The notes under the pieces were generated by a model. It worked only from the letters and a program-made list of their open reading frames with translations, was not told where the DNA came from and made no database searches. From Aneurinibacillus tyrosinisolvens (lineage in GTDB: Bacteria > Bacillota > Bacilli > Aneurinibacillales > Aneurinibacillaceae), in assembly GCF_001015055.1 (NCBI RefSeq), contig NZ_BBWZ01000006.1, forward strand, positions 163,753-227,752: DNA of 64,000 nucleotides. The letters run 5' to 3'. Position numbers and translations under genes: made by a program. This document shows, piece after piece, positions 1 through 8,103 of the stretch (position 1 is its first letter; every line of letters starts with the position of its first letter).

Positions 1-34
1 TGATGTGGTGAGACCCCATATCAACGAACGCCAT
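1..34 (-). CDS. Possible start of a gene leaving the left edge
   Basis: An ATG on the minus strand at 34 opens a frame beginning MAFVDMGSHHI that runs off the left edge. It lies 8 bases after the stop of the frameshifted permease, so it would be the next gene of the same minus-strand unit. The ribosome binding site is weak (an AGAGG lies about 20 bases upstream). Eleven residues are too few to assign a function. Confidence 0.3.
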   Translation of the reverse strand, partial: MAFVDMGSHHI

Positions 35-41
35 TGCTGCT

Positions 42-1441
42 TTATACGGCTTGCCTCTTCATTTGTTCCTCTTCTTCGTTAGATGGATGTGTAAATAACT
101 GATCATCTTCACCGCGAAGGAAGTGCTTACCGTAGAGTAGGAAGCACAACAGGATCCCTACTGCAAACGCCATTGCCGCACCTTTAATAACAAGAACAGC
201 TGCTACGATTCCTGCTATTCCAAGATCACGCTGGCTGCGCGCTTGCATTACACCAATGCGCACGCTTACATAACCTTGCACTAACAATGTTAATGCTAAC
301 GCTACACCAAGGATGGGTTGTACTAAACTTACGATTGGCAATAAAAGAAGTCCTGTATTCGTTCCCCAACGGAAGGAACCTATGCCCCCGAAGAAGGAAT
401 TCATCGCTTTTTTGCCTCCCTTGAAACGTTCAATCACTACGACTTGCATCGCTGCCCATAGCGGCCCACACATGGTAATATCAGGACCAATGATACTCAT
501 AACCATATTGCGGCCCCCAAAAATTAAATGGGCACGATTTGGGTTATAATCTACCTTTTCATCTGTACGGGCGGCATCTGACTCTGATAATAATGCTTTG
601 GTTTTTAGTACGTCGCCGAATACAACGAGATACGTGGCGAGAACCGCCGGGAGGGCTGTGACGAAAAACTCCACCGGAGGAATTCCTAATCCAAATACAG
701 TATACTTCGCCCAAAGAGTTGCAAAATCGGGCTGACTGAATCCCCATTTGATGGCAGGCCACTTTGCTTCGCCAGCAAGAGGAGCTACCACAACCGCAAG
801 CAAAATAGCCGGCAGAATTCCTAAGTTACCTAGGAATATCCATGCCTTGTTTCTTTGTTTTATCCCTTCAAATTGTTTAGAAAAGATAAGGTAGAAAGCA
901 AGTCCGATACAAATGGTAATCGTCACTGGAAATAAGTCGAATTTTCCACCTTTTTCAAAAATTGACGTAATAGCCCCAATTCCAGCACCTAAAATAATTC
1001 CAGACTTAATCGCATTGGGCACCAAACGAACAACTTTACTTGCAAGGCCAGTCATCCCTAGAAAAATAGATAATATACCTAGCGTCAACTGAAACGCAAT
1101 AAGTGCATAGATTCGATCTGTTCCTTCCGGGAACTGTTTGACAAATAGAACGATTAAAGGAATAGCAGGAGTAATCCAACCCGGAATAACAGGATCACCT
1201 AATAAATGATGCAGTAAATACATAAATCCATTTAATATCATGATGGCTAACGCGACTTCAAATGGCATGCCAGATGATCGGCTAATAATGTGATGCCCCC
1301 TAAGTCTACAGCACACATTAATAGTCCCTGCACGTAGTCCGGCCATTCAAAGCGATAATGGACAAACGGAAGCCTTATTTTAAAAGGTCCGGCAGGAATA
1401 TATGGTGCTTCTGCGCCGTTTCGACGATGTTTCCACTGCAT
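42..1441 (-). pseudogene. Xanthine/uracil-permease-like membrane transporter, frameshifted
   Basis: A polytopic membrane protein of the nucleobase/sulfate permease type, many hydrophobic segments, about 465 residues if repaired. The N-terminal part (MQWKHRRNGAEAPYIP...) is read from the ATG at 1441, which has an excellent site (AAGGAGGAAGTTTTATG). The rest (GMPFEVALAIMILNGF...) continues in a different frame. The join is near 1265-1272, where one base appears to be missing between ...LLADHL and GMPFEV. The substrate cannot be read from the sequence. It follows an alcohol-dehydrogenase-like remnant on the same strand, so it was once part of an operon. It may be a real pseudogene or an assembly error; the reading frame is otherwise clean. 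What is seen: the two-frame structure. What is inferred: the family, from general resemblance. Confidence 0.72.
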
Positions 1442-1456
1442 AAAACTTCCTCCTTA

Positions 1457-1618
1457 TTAATAAGCTGCACGATAAATTGCTTCTACATCTTTCACACGAA
1501 GAGTGCGAGGATTGTTGTGTAACAAGCGCGTCTGCTTTTCTGGAATTTCTGCGGATTGAATGGTAATTTCTACAACGACACCAGCCGCTCCGCGTCCTCG
1601 TGCGATTAGCATAAGGCG
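1457..1618 (-). pseudogene. C-terminal remnant, possibly iron-containing alcohol dehydrogenase
   Basis: A minus-strand open stretch of about 53 codons ends in NPRTLRVKDVEAIYRAAY followed by TAA, 16 bases upstream of the permease start. The NPR...DVEAIYRAA ending is typical of the C-terminus of group III (iron-containing) alcohol dehydrogenases, but the preceding segment (RGRGAAGVVVEITIQS) does not fit that family well. No start or body of the gene is present. Treated as a decayed upstream gene of the permease operon. Confidence 0.35.
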
Positions 1619-1653
1619 GAGACTTCCATTGATAATTTCAATTTTTCAGGTAA

Positions 1654-1871
1654 TTAAATGATATTTCCCGAAATGTATGCGCCTTCTTTTTTATGGGAGG
1701 CATACGACTGAAGAGTACCGTTAAACTTATCCTCATGAATGATAATGGCATCATTGGTAAATAATATCAAACAGATTTTTGCCTTTAGGATGGTCAATAA
1801 GCACGGTATAGAGGGAACTTTACCATTTCAGACGGAGCACCCGGACTAAATATAGTCGCCAGCTTATGCAT
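1654..1871 (-). pseudogene. AttM/AiiB-type MBL-fold lactonase remnant
   Basis: Two pieces in different frames read MHKLATIFSPGAPSEMVKF...LIDHPKGKNLFDI and DAIIIHEDKFNGTLQSYA...KKEGAYISG. The first is the usual N-terminal part of the N-acyl-homoserine-lactonase-like metallo-hydrolases (xxFLIDHPKGxxLFDTG). The second matches a segment normally located well after the metal-binding HxHxDH motif. The intervening region with that motif is deleted, and there is a frameshift after PLYR and a stop after IIYQ. The gene is clearly dead. Confidence 0.6.
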
Positions 1872-2075
1872 TGTAATTATCCGTTTTTATCCATTTTCAT
1901 TCGTCCACTATCTTCATTACATAAAGCTTAAAATGTACTTTAACGATATTTACCATGACAAATCAATCTCCCTTATTTATTGTAGTAACAATCACAAATA
2001 TAAATTAAGCAATTTTAATGCCAATATGTAAACATAGGAATAATGAGGGTTAACAATCAAACGGATCGTAAAGTC

Positions 2076-2180
2076 GGTGAATTGTTTCACCGCACATCAG
2101 TGTAAGGGTTTACAAATTGTAAATCTACCTTCACGATTTAGGACTGGTGAAAAAATTCAGCGTAGGTGATAAAATTCACC
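2076..2180. promoter_or_regulatory. Three copies of a 16-bp palindrome GGTGAA-N4-TTCACC
   Basis: GGTGAATTGTTTCACC lies at 2076-2091, GGTGAAAAAATTCAGC at 2146-2161 and GGTGATAAAATTCACC at 2165-2180. The last two start 19 bp apart, about two helical turns, and the first is 70 bp further out. A separate palindrome TTTACAAATTGTAAA lies at 2109-2123. This is the layout of a cooperative transcription-factor binding region. It sits between the minus-strand remnants and the plus-strand gene starting at 2211. The cognate regulator is unknown. Confidence 0.6.
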
Positions 2181-2210
2181 ATCTCATTCGAAGTAGGGGA
2201 GGAGAGAACC

Positions 2211-2555
2211 ATGAATCACTTTCAAATTGGTTTAACCCAGCAAACACTCAGCAACTTTATCACGGTTCTTTGCAATAACTATGTACATGAGGAAGCAGAT
2301 GTTCTTATTCTGGATGAAGATGGGGTAAGGATAGTCGGCAACGTTATCGCCCACCTAGGCCCCCCTAACCGTGTGAAGTTAGAAGAACCGAACAAATTGT
2401 CTGTGGAACACCTCACATTGCTCTTCGAAAGATTTCAGGTAGTACTATACGCACGAATTATAGCAAAGCAGACAGGAAAGGAAGTTCCTCGCGTGGGGAA
2501 CTTCCTTCTAAAATTAATCCAGTGCTTTTCCCTTTGTCTCCGGCACGCATACTAA
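2211..2555 (+). CDS. Hypothetical protein, probably truncated
   Basis: Starts at ATG 2211 with a strong site (GGGGAGGAGAGAACC). The 114-residue product begins MNHFQIGLTQQTLSNF and has a small mixed alpha/beta stretch (EEADVLILDEDGVRIVGN). I do not recognise a family. The last third runs through the hairpin at 2478-2507 and antisense into the 3' end of the MFS gene, so the true gene has probably lost its C-terminus. Three palindromes lie directly upstream, suggesting the intact ancestor was tightly regulated. Confidence 0.4.
   Translation: MNHFQIGLTQQTLSNFITVLCNNYVHEEADVLILDEDGVRIVGNVIAHLGPPNRVKLEEPNKLSVEHLTLLFERFQVVLYARIIAKQTGKEVPRVGNFLLKLIQCFSLCLRHAY
2478..2507 (-). terminator. Hairpin after the MFS transporter gene
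   Basis: Perfect 11-bp arms AAGGAAGTTCC and GGAACTTCCTT around an 8-nt loop, directly after the minus-strand stop at 2514. The T-tract on either strand is short, so termination may be partial. Confidence 0.6.
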
Positions 2556-3839
2556 CATCGTGATTAGACCGATTGGATAGATTAAGAAAATTAATGACAT
2601 CGCTCCAAAAAGATTTCCGCCAGACGCTAGCAATCCAATAATTACAGGGCCGAATCCTGCTAATCCACGGCCTGTGCCGAAGATGAAATTCTCCGCTGTT
2701 GAACGGGCTTCTACTGGGTAGTTTTCTGCCAACACGGCTCCAAATCCACCCATCATGCCATTGGCAAAAAAGCCAAGCAAGGCGCTTCCCCACAATAATA
2801 ATGTTGCGTCTTTTAGTAAGAAGAAATAAATTAAGCAGTACACTGTGCCGCCTATATAATAGAGGGTAAATGTTTTTCGACGCCCGATTTTATCCGCCAA
2901 AAAACCAAATACTGCAATTCCAATCAACATTCCAACCGTGGAAATAAACATCCAGCCACTTGCTTTTGCTAAGGTATAGCCATACTTATTGGCTAAAATG
3001 GTAGGCATCCAGGTGAAAATCCCATAATATCCAAAGTTTTGAATAAAGGACATGACAATTAATCCAATCGTTGTCATCGTAATTTTCTTATTTTCAAATA
3101 ACTTACGTAACGGAAATTTTTTCATATTTTTCCATTTTCTTGTTTCTTCTGCCGTTAATGTTCCCTGTAGTGCCTTTAGCTGTAATTGTTTTTTATATTG
3201 CTGTTTCTGTTCCCACAGTTTTGGTTCGCTTAAGCTTTTGCGAACATATACTGCCAATAGTGCTGGGATTAATCCAAATAAGAATACCGCTCTCCAGCCG
3301 AAATATGGAACGATTAGGGCTGGCAGCAAGGATGCGACTAACACTCCAAATTGCCATCCTAACGCCACAACCGAGGTTGCTTTTGCACGCATATTTTTTG
3401 ACCAGGTTTCTGTTACGATGGCCATTCCGATTCCAAATTCACCACCGACCCCCATCCCTACTAAAAAGCGAAGAAATAGCAATTGCCAATAATCTGTTGC
3501 GAAATAAATAAGTGCTGTTGCGACTGAGAACAATAGAATCGATACAGCCATTGTCCGAATACGGCCAAATAAGTCAGCTAGAAATCCGAATAAATAGGAA
3601 CCCACTAGCATACCGGCTGTTGTCGCGAGTATAAGATTTGCGCCCTGTGCGGGGGTTAAGTGAAATTCTTTCAAAATGTACATGAGTACAAAGGACAATA
3701 GTAGCATATCCAATCCTTCTGCTGCGTAACCAAGGACGGAACCTAACAATGTTTTATAACGTTTTGATTTAGACTCCACTTCAACTTTAACTTCTTGTGA
3801 TTCTGCTGATACATACTGTGCTTTGCTTACTACATTCAT
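2514..3839 (-). CDS. MFS transporter, aromatic acid:H+ symporter / NiaP-like type
   Basis: Twelve-helix major facilitator of about 441 residues. Visible motifs include GYAAEGLDMLLLSF in helix 1, the loop 2-3 signature GFLADLFGRIR, GMGVGGEFGIGM in helix 4, and a second GFLADKIGRRKTF in loop 8-9. This pattern is typical of the AAHS/sialate/NiaP branch, whose members import small carboxylates or aromatic acids; the substrate is not determinable here. Two ATGs in a row occur at 3842 and 3839. The second is better spaced from AGGAGGAG (7 nt). It is preceded by a leader with an intrinsic terminator. The gene is intact in an otherwise decayed neighbourhood. Confidence 0.85.
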   Translation of the reverse strand: MNVVSKAQYVSAESQEVKVEVESKSKRYKTLLGSVLGYAAEGLDMLLLSFVLMYILKEFHLTPAQGANLILATTAGMLVGSYLFGFLADLFGRIRTMAVSILLFSVATALIYFATDYWQLLFLRFLVGMGVGGEFGIGMAIVTETWSKNMRAKATSVVALGWQFGVLVASLLPALIVPYFGWRAVFLFGLIPALLAVYVRKSLSEPKLWEQKQQYKKQLQLKALQGTLTAEETRKWKNMKKFPLRKLFENKKITMTTIGLIVMSFIQNFGYYGIFTWMPTILANKYGYTLAKASGWMFISTVGMLIGIAVFGFLADKIGRRKTFTLYYIGGTVYCLIYFFLLKDATLLLWGSALLGFFANGMMGGFGAVLAENYPVEARSTAENFIFGTGRGLAGFGPVIIGLLASGGNLFGAMSLIFLIYPIGLITMLVCVPETKGKALD

Positions 3840-3889
3840 CATTACTCCTCCTCATACTTATATACAGTCGCTATGGAAGAATAATAAAA

Positions 3890-3917
3890 GCCTTCTTACC
3901 TTAATAGGTAAGAAGGC
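3890..3917 (-). terminator. Intrinsic terminator in the leader of the MFS gene
   Basis: Perfect 11-bp arms GCCTTCTTACC and GGTAAGAAGGC with a 6-nt loop, followed on the minus strand by TTTTATTATT. It lies about 50 bases upstream of the MFS start and no gene ends there. It therefore looks like an attenuator: transcription starting around 4000-4100 on the minus strand would meet it before the gene. Confidence 0.6.
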
Positions 3918-3970
3918 TGCATAAACATGATAATCCTTTTAAAAGAATTACTACATTTATAATTCCGCTT

Positions 3971-4001
3971 CCTTCTCAACCTCACGGGGTTGGGTTAAAG
4001 G
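3971..4001 (-). promoter_or_regulatory. Upstream leader hairpin, possible cis-regulatory RNA
   Basis: CCTT plus CTCAACC pair with GGTTGGG plus AAGG, with a short bulge, about 55 bases before the attenuator on the minus strand. Hairpin followed by terminator is the layout of a riboswitch or protein-responsive leader. I could not match it to a named riboswitch class. Confidence 0.35.
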
Positions 4002-4221
4002 ACTGTAATTGATTTGTTTTATTTTTATCATTCTTTTGGTCCATTGTCAAATCATTTAAATCATAGGGATGACTATCTTCCGTTTTTACTCTAATCACAA
4101 AACGAGGGAGCGAGATGGATGGCTGAAAACAACGATCGCAATCGACAGGGGGGATTATCTTCTAGTATAATTTTGTTAAAGCTATCATATTAATCTATAT
4201 TTCTATGTTTTATTGTAAGAA

Positions 4222-4243
4222 TATTCAGCATATCGACTGAATA
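4222..4243. promoter_or_regulatory. Inverted repeat upstream of the sugar cluster
   Basis: TATTCAG and CTGAATA separated by 8 bases, about 125 bp before the first gene of the plus-strand cluster. A TTGACA at 4290-4295 lies between it and the gene but has no good -10 at the right spacing. The rest of 3.9-4.36 kb shows no gene. Confidence 0.4.
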
Positions 4244-4366
4244 CATTTTGTTTTTTTTGTGCGATTTGTACATAGTCTGACACAACCTATTGACAATAAA
4301 ATAGTGGTAAGAAATGGACAAGGACGAAGGAATCATTAAGAGACAAAAAAGAGAGGAGCCATCACA

Positions 4367-5221
4367 ATGGAATACAGGTATAAGTTTGATTCCGCACTGC
4401 TGAAAGAGATTCAGGAGACCAACGTCAAGGATGGGACCGTTGCCATATGGAACTTAGGACAGGAAGGGTATGCATTCAAAGGGGAACGTGAAGTTCTCTA
4501 TATCGATCTATATCTTTCTGACTCGATTGTAGAAGATGAATTAGGCCCCGAGGGACTCTTTACCCGAGATTTCCCACCTCCATTAAATCCCTCAAAGATT
4601 GAGAATGCCAATTATGTGCTATGCTCCCACTTCCACCAAGATCACATGGATCATGCCACCTTACGGCCTTTGGCCAAATCATCAACCGATGCGCTTTTCT
4701 TAGTTCCAGCTTCACATACCTTTCTTTTACAGAAAATGGAAATACCAGAGTCACGAATCATTGGCGCCAAACATTTGCAATCGGTTCAACTCGGAGAATT
4801 TTTAATAACTCCCATCGCTGTTTACCATCCGGTCGATGAAGTGGATAGCCAGGGGAATCATTTTTATTTTAGCTTTGTTATTCAGGTGAATGGCGTAACG
4901 ATATTCCACAGCGGGGATACGATTTATTTTCCAGGGTTAGTCGAAGAGCTATCTAAATTTAAGATTGATGTCGCTTTTATTAACAGCAACGGCCGTGATT
5001 GGATGCGTGATCAAAATGAAGTGATAGGGAACATGAATTATCGGGAAGCGGTAGAGTTCGGACGTGCCATCCATGCGGACATGCTGGTTCCAATGCATTT
5101 TGACATGTTTAAGACCAACCGTGAAAACCCTGCCTATTTCGTAGACTATTTATTTTCTACACACCGTAACATGAAATTTCATATCTTTACCGTTGGTGAA
5201 CGGTTTATTTATCACACATGA
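4367..5221 (+). CDS. UlaG-like MBL-fold metallo-hydrolase (lactonase)
   Basis: 284 residues. The zinc-binding motif HFHQDH at residues 88-93, followed by another Asp-His (MDH), is the hallmark of the metallo-beta-lactamase fold; HSGDT and PMHFDMF later in the chain supply further ligands. The order and the late PMHFDMF resemble UlaG, the L-ascorbate-6-phosphate lactonase, more than beta-lactamases. Expected reaction: opening of a sugar lactone in the cytoplasm. No signal peptide. First gene of the long sugar cluster, starting after AGAGAGGAG, 44 bases before the nagB-like start. In this context it could hydrolyse an aldonolactone made by the SDR encoded downstream. Exact substrate is inference. 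Confidence 0.75.
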   Translation: MEYRYKFDSALLKEIQETNVKDGTVAIWNLGQEGYAFKGEREVLYIDLYLSDSIVEDELGPEGLFTRDFPPPLNPSKIENANYVLCSHFHQDHMDHATLRPLAKSSTDALFLVPASHTFLLQKMEIPESRIIGAKHLQSVQLGEFLITPIAVYHPVDEVDSQGNHFYFSFVIQVNGVTIFHSGDTIYFPGLVEELSKFKIDVAFINSNGRDWMRDQNEVIGNMNYREAVEFGRAIHADMLVPMHFDMFKTNRENPAYFVDYLFSTHRNMKFHIFTVGERFIYHT

Positions 5222-5265
5222 AATAGTTGTGTATTGATTCCAGAAATACGAAGAGGAGGAAGAAT

Positions 5266-6012
5266 ATGAATGTAGAAATCTTGCCTAATGCTAAGGAATT
5301 GGGAAAAGCGGCGGCGGTGTTTTGTTCACGTCTTCTCAAACAAGTAATGGAAGAAAAGGGTTCTGCACGAATTGTCTTATCTACCGGGGCCTCCCAGTTT
5401 GATACACTGGATGCACTGACTCAGACGGATGTCGATTGGACCAGGGTAGAAATGTTCCATCTTGATGAATATATTGGCTTAGAGGAAAAGCATCCGGCCA
5501 GTTTTCGTAAATATCTAAAGGAACGGTTTGTAGAACGTGTCCCCTTAAAGAAGGGTCATTTTGTAAACGGAGAAAGAAATGTTCAAGAGCATATCGAGAC
5601 ATTGACGAGGGAAATCCGCAGGGAACCCATCGATCTTGCTTTGATTGGCATCGGGGAGAATGCTCATATTGCGTTCAACGATCCACCGGCCAATTTCGAC
5701 ACGAAAGATGCATTTATCGTAGTGGATTTGGCTGAACGATGCAAAAAGCAGCAGGTTGGTGAGGGCTGGTTTGCCTCCCTGGAGGAAGTTCCGAAGAAAG
5801 CTATCTCCATGACCGTTCATCAAATTATGCAGAGTCGCGTCATTGTTTCCTGTGTCCCCTACCAGGTCAAGGCGGACGCCATTCGGGCTTTATTTCAGCA
5901 CGAGACTACCAATCAGGTTCCCGCCACGATTTTAAAAACCCACCCGGAATTCCATTTATTTCTTGATGAAGAATCCGCCTCGAAAATCGATCGCAAGTTA
6001 ATCCGGGAATAA
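5266..6012 (+). CDS. nagB: NagB-family glucosamine-6-phosphate deaminase/isomerase
   Basis: 248 residues from ATG 5266 (GAGGAGGAAGAAT before it; the upstream in-frame start lacks a site). Family motifs: STGASQ phosphate loop, the catalytic FHLDEYIG, and GIGENAHIAFNDP with the active-site His. At the position of E. coli Asp141 (NDGH) this protein has Asn (ENAH), a variation also seen in other members. The reaction would be conversion of an amino-sugar phosphate to the ketose phosphate plus ammonia. It lies 11 bases before the nagA-like gene, as a NagB-NagA pair. Because the rest of the operon is not a plain GlcNAc operon, a different amino-sugar phosphate is possible. Confidence 0.82.
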   Translation: MNVEILPNAKELGKAAAVFCSRLLKQVMEEKGSARIVLSTGASQFDTLDALTQTDVDWTRVEMFHLDEYIGLEEKHPASFRKYLKERFVERVPLKKGHFVNGERNVQEHIETLTREIRREPIDLALIGIGENAHIAFNDPPANFDTKDAFIVVDLAERCKKQQVGEGWFASLEEVPKKAISMTVHQIMQSRVIVSCVPYQVKADAIRALFQHETTNQVPATILKTHPEFHLFLDEESASKIDRKLIRE

Positions 6013-6023
6013 AGGAGTTTTTG

Positions 6024-7190
6024 ATGTGTATGGAATGGATTGCTAAACACTGGCTTTCCGGGAAAACGGTAAAGGTAACCGTTAAGGATGGAAAAGTAGC
6101 TTCACTTATCGAAATCAATCAAGAGACGAACCAGTGGATTGCTCCAGGCTTGATTGATGTTCAAGTAAATGGGATAGGCGGTTTTGATTTAAATGGAGAG
6201 GATCTAACGACACAGACCATCCGACGTGTAGTGTCCGTCCTTCACCAGGGAGGGGTCACGCGTTTTTGTCCAACGGTCGTAACGGGACCTGGAGAGCGGA
6301 TGCTGCATTGTATCCGTACGATCGCACAGACATGTGAAGAAGATCCTTTAGTAAATCATGCGGTCCTCGGGATTCATGTGGAAGGTCCCTTTATCTCATC
6401 GGAAGATGGCCCGCGTGGGGCCCATTGTAAAGAATGGGTGCGAGACCCGGACTGGGAAGAGTTTCTTCATTGGCATCAGGTCGCCGGAGGACGCATTCGT
6501 AAAGTCACGCTTGCTCCGGAGAGACCCGGGGCTTTGGCCTTTATCAAGAAACTGAGGAAGATGGGTGTCATTGCGGCTATCGGACATACGGCTGCGGAAG
6601 AATCATGTATTATCCAGGCGGTGGAAGCAGGCGCGTCCATGAGTACGCATCTGGGAAATGGAGCGCATCCTTATATTAAGAGACATCCGAATTACATCTG
6701 GGCACAGCTTGCGGAGGATCGGCTCTGGGCAGGTTTCATTGCAGATGGGCATCACCTCCCCACTTCTACGTTGAAAGTGATGATTCGAGCCAAGGGCAGC
6801 AAGGCTATTTTAACGAGCGATGCGGTAAACCTTGCGGGATTGGCTCCAGGCGAGTATGTTACTGCGCTCCATCCGCATGTCATTTTAGAGCCGAATGGAT
6901 TGCTGCATCTCGCAGAAAGTCCGGATATTCTTGCAGGATCGGCCACTCCGCTGTATAAGGGAATTGAAAATGTTGTGAAGTGGGGACTCTGCTCAATCGG
7001 TGAGGCCATTCAGATGGCCACGTTGCATCCAGCACAATTATTCAGGCTTGCAGGTCAGGAAACCGGGCTATTAGAGGTTGGATCATTCGCAGATTTTTTT
7101 CTATTTACCTGGGCGGATAACCAAACACTGCTTGTGAGAGAGACTGTTTCTCTGGGGACTTCTGTTTTTCATTATGCGGACTTAGGTTAA
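6024..7190 (+). CDS. nagA: N-acetylglucosamine-6-phosphate deacetylase-like amidohydrolase
   Basis: 388 residues from ATG 6024 after AAAGGAG. Amidohydrolase barrel with PGLIDVQVNG (E. coli NagA-type Q-x-N in place of the usual HxH), the metal ligand Glu in GIHVEGPF, His in AIGHTAAEE, His in STHLGNGAH, GFIADGHHLP and the catalytic Asp in LTSDAV. The substrate-loop STHLFNAM of typical NagA is STHLGNGAH here, so specificity may differ. It deacetylates an N-acetyl-amino-sugar phosphate, feeding the NagB-like enzyme upstream. The gene is followed by a hairpin and then by the operator-controlled promoter of the next operon segment. Confidence 0.82.
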   Translation: MCMEWIAKHWLSGKTVKVTVKDGKVASLIEINQETNQWIAPGLIDVQVNGIGGFDLNGEDLTTQTIRRVVSVLHQGGVTRFCPTVVTGPGERMLHCIRTIAQTCEEDPLVNHAVLGIHVEGPFISSEDGPRGAHCKEWVRDPDWEEFLHWHQVAGGRIRKVTLAPERPGALAFIKKLRKMGVIAAIGHTAAEESCIIQAVEAGASMSTHLGNGAHPYIKRHPNYIWAQLAEDRLWAGFIADGHHLPTSTLKVMIRAKGSKAILTSDAVNLAGLAPGEYVTALHPHVILEPNGLLHLAESPDILAGSATPLYKGIENVVKWGLCSIGEAIQMATLHPAQLFRLAGQETGLLEVGSFADFFLFTWADNQTLLVRETVSLGTSVFHYADLG

Positions 7191-7202
7191 GAAGAAAAAA
7201 GG

Positions 7203-7223
7203 GGGCTGACGAAGGTACAGCCC
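7203..7223 (+). terminator. Weak hairpin after nagA
   Basis: GGGCTG and CAGCCC with a 9-nt loop just after the nagA stop. There is no T-run, so it may be a pause or processing site more than a terminator. Confidence 0.35.
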
Positions 7224-7258
7224 AATCATAACGCAACATAAATATTCTAAATATTTTG

Positions 7259-7317
7259 TTGACTTTGAATTAACAGAACATTAGAATCTAGTTAGAAAGT
7301 TAAATTTACAAACTAAC
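7259..7317 (+). promoter_or_regulatory. Promoter with XylR/ROK-type operator
   Basis: TTGACT at 7259-7264, a 17-bp spacer and TAGAAT at 7282-7287 form a near-consensus sigma-A promoter. Overlapping the expected start point is an imperfect palindrome at 7291-7317 with outer arms GTTAG and CTAAC; the right half ACAAACTAAC is the half-site of the known Bacillus XylR operator (TTAGTTTGT...ACAAACTAA). A ROK-family repressor gene lies 10 kb downstream in the same cluster, so this is most likely its operator, blocking transcription from +1 until the sugar inducer is present. Confidence 0.7.
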
Positions 7318-7338
7318 TTGTAACCCGGAGGTTATGCT

Positions 7339-8088
7339 ATGAGACTACAAGGGAAGTCGGCGATTGTCACGGGGGCCGGTCGAGGAATCGGAAAAGCGAT
7401 CGCAAAAAAATTTCTGCAAGAAGGCGCAGTGATAGTGATTTGTGATTTAGAAGGGAAACGGTTGGAAAAAGCACGAGAAGAGCTCGAGCCATTTGGTAAA
7501 GTACATAGTATTCAGGCAGATGTGACAAAGAGAGAGGAAGTAGAAAAGCTGGTTGCACTTGCAAACCAGCAGTTTGGAAGGATTGATATCCTTGCGAACA
7601 ATGCGGGAATTTCCCGCTTTGAATCGTTCCTTGAAATTACAGATAAAAATTGGCAGGATACGCTAGATGTTAATTTGACCGGTGTGTTTCTTTGCTCCCA
7701 GATTGTAGCTCAAGAGATGAAAAAACAGGAATCTGGCGCCATTGTGAATATGGGATCCACAAACGGCATTCTTGGCGAACCTGGTTTAGCTCACTACAAT
7801 GCGACAAAGGCAGGGGTCATCCTGTTATCGAAATCGATGGCCATTGAATTAGCTCCGTACAACATTCGTGTAAACTCTGTTTGTCCGGGATTTATTCTCA
7901 CCGAATTGGCATTGGAGGGTGGGATGTCGGAGGAAACGGTCCGCAGCTATACCGCCAAAATTCCCTTGAATCGATACGGGAAGGTGGAGGAAGTGGCTAA
8001 TGCGTTTGCGTTCCTCGCCTCGGATGAAGCCTCCTTCATTACGGGAACGGAGCTTGTTGTGGATGGAGGGCAGATTTGCCAGGAATAA
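7339..8088 (+). CDS. SDR-family NAD(P)-dependent oxidoreductase
   Basis: 249 residues, classical short-chain dehydrogenase: cofactor motif TGAGRGIG near residue 12, NNAG, catalytic Ser in NMGSTNG and the Tyr-x3-Lys in HYNATKAG, C-terminal FITGTELVVDGG. The acidic residue after beta2 (CDLEGKR) suggests NAD more than NADP. Starts after CCCGGAGGTTATGCT, first gene behind the XylR-like operator. In this context it may oxidise a sugar or amino sugar at C1 or another hydroxyl; FabG-like annotation by default would be misleading. Confidence 0.85.
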   Translation: MRLQGKSAIVTGAGRGIGKAIAKKFLQEGAVIVICDLEGKRLEKAREELEPFGKVHSIQADVTKREEVEKLVALANQQFGRIDILANNAGISRFESFLEITDKNWQDTLDVNLTGVFLCSQIVAQEMKKQESGAIVNMGSTNGILGEPGLAHYNATKAGVILLSKSMAIELAPYNIRVNSVCPGFILTELALEGGMSEETVRSYTAKIPLNRYGKVEEVANAFAFLASDEASFITGTELVVDGGQICQE

Positions 8089-8103
8089 GAGGGGGGAGTC
8101 CAG

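Noticed and set aside
3960..4060. T-box or THF-type riboswitch for the MFS leader
   Set aside because: The T-box GGGTGGAACCGCG-type sequence and other class-defining motifs are not present; only a generic hairpin and terminator can be supported.
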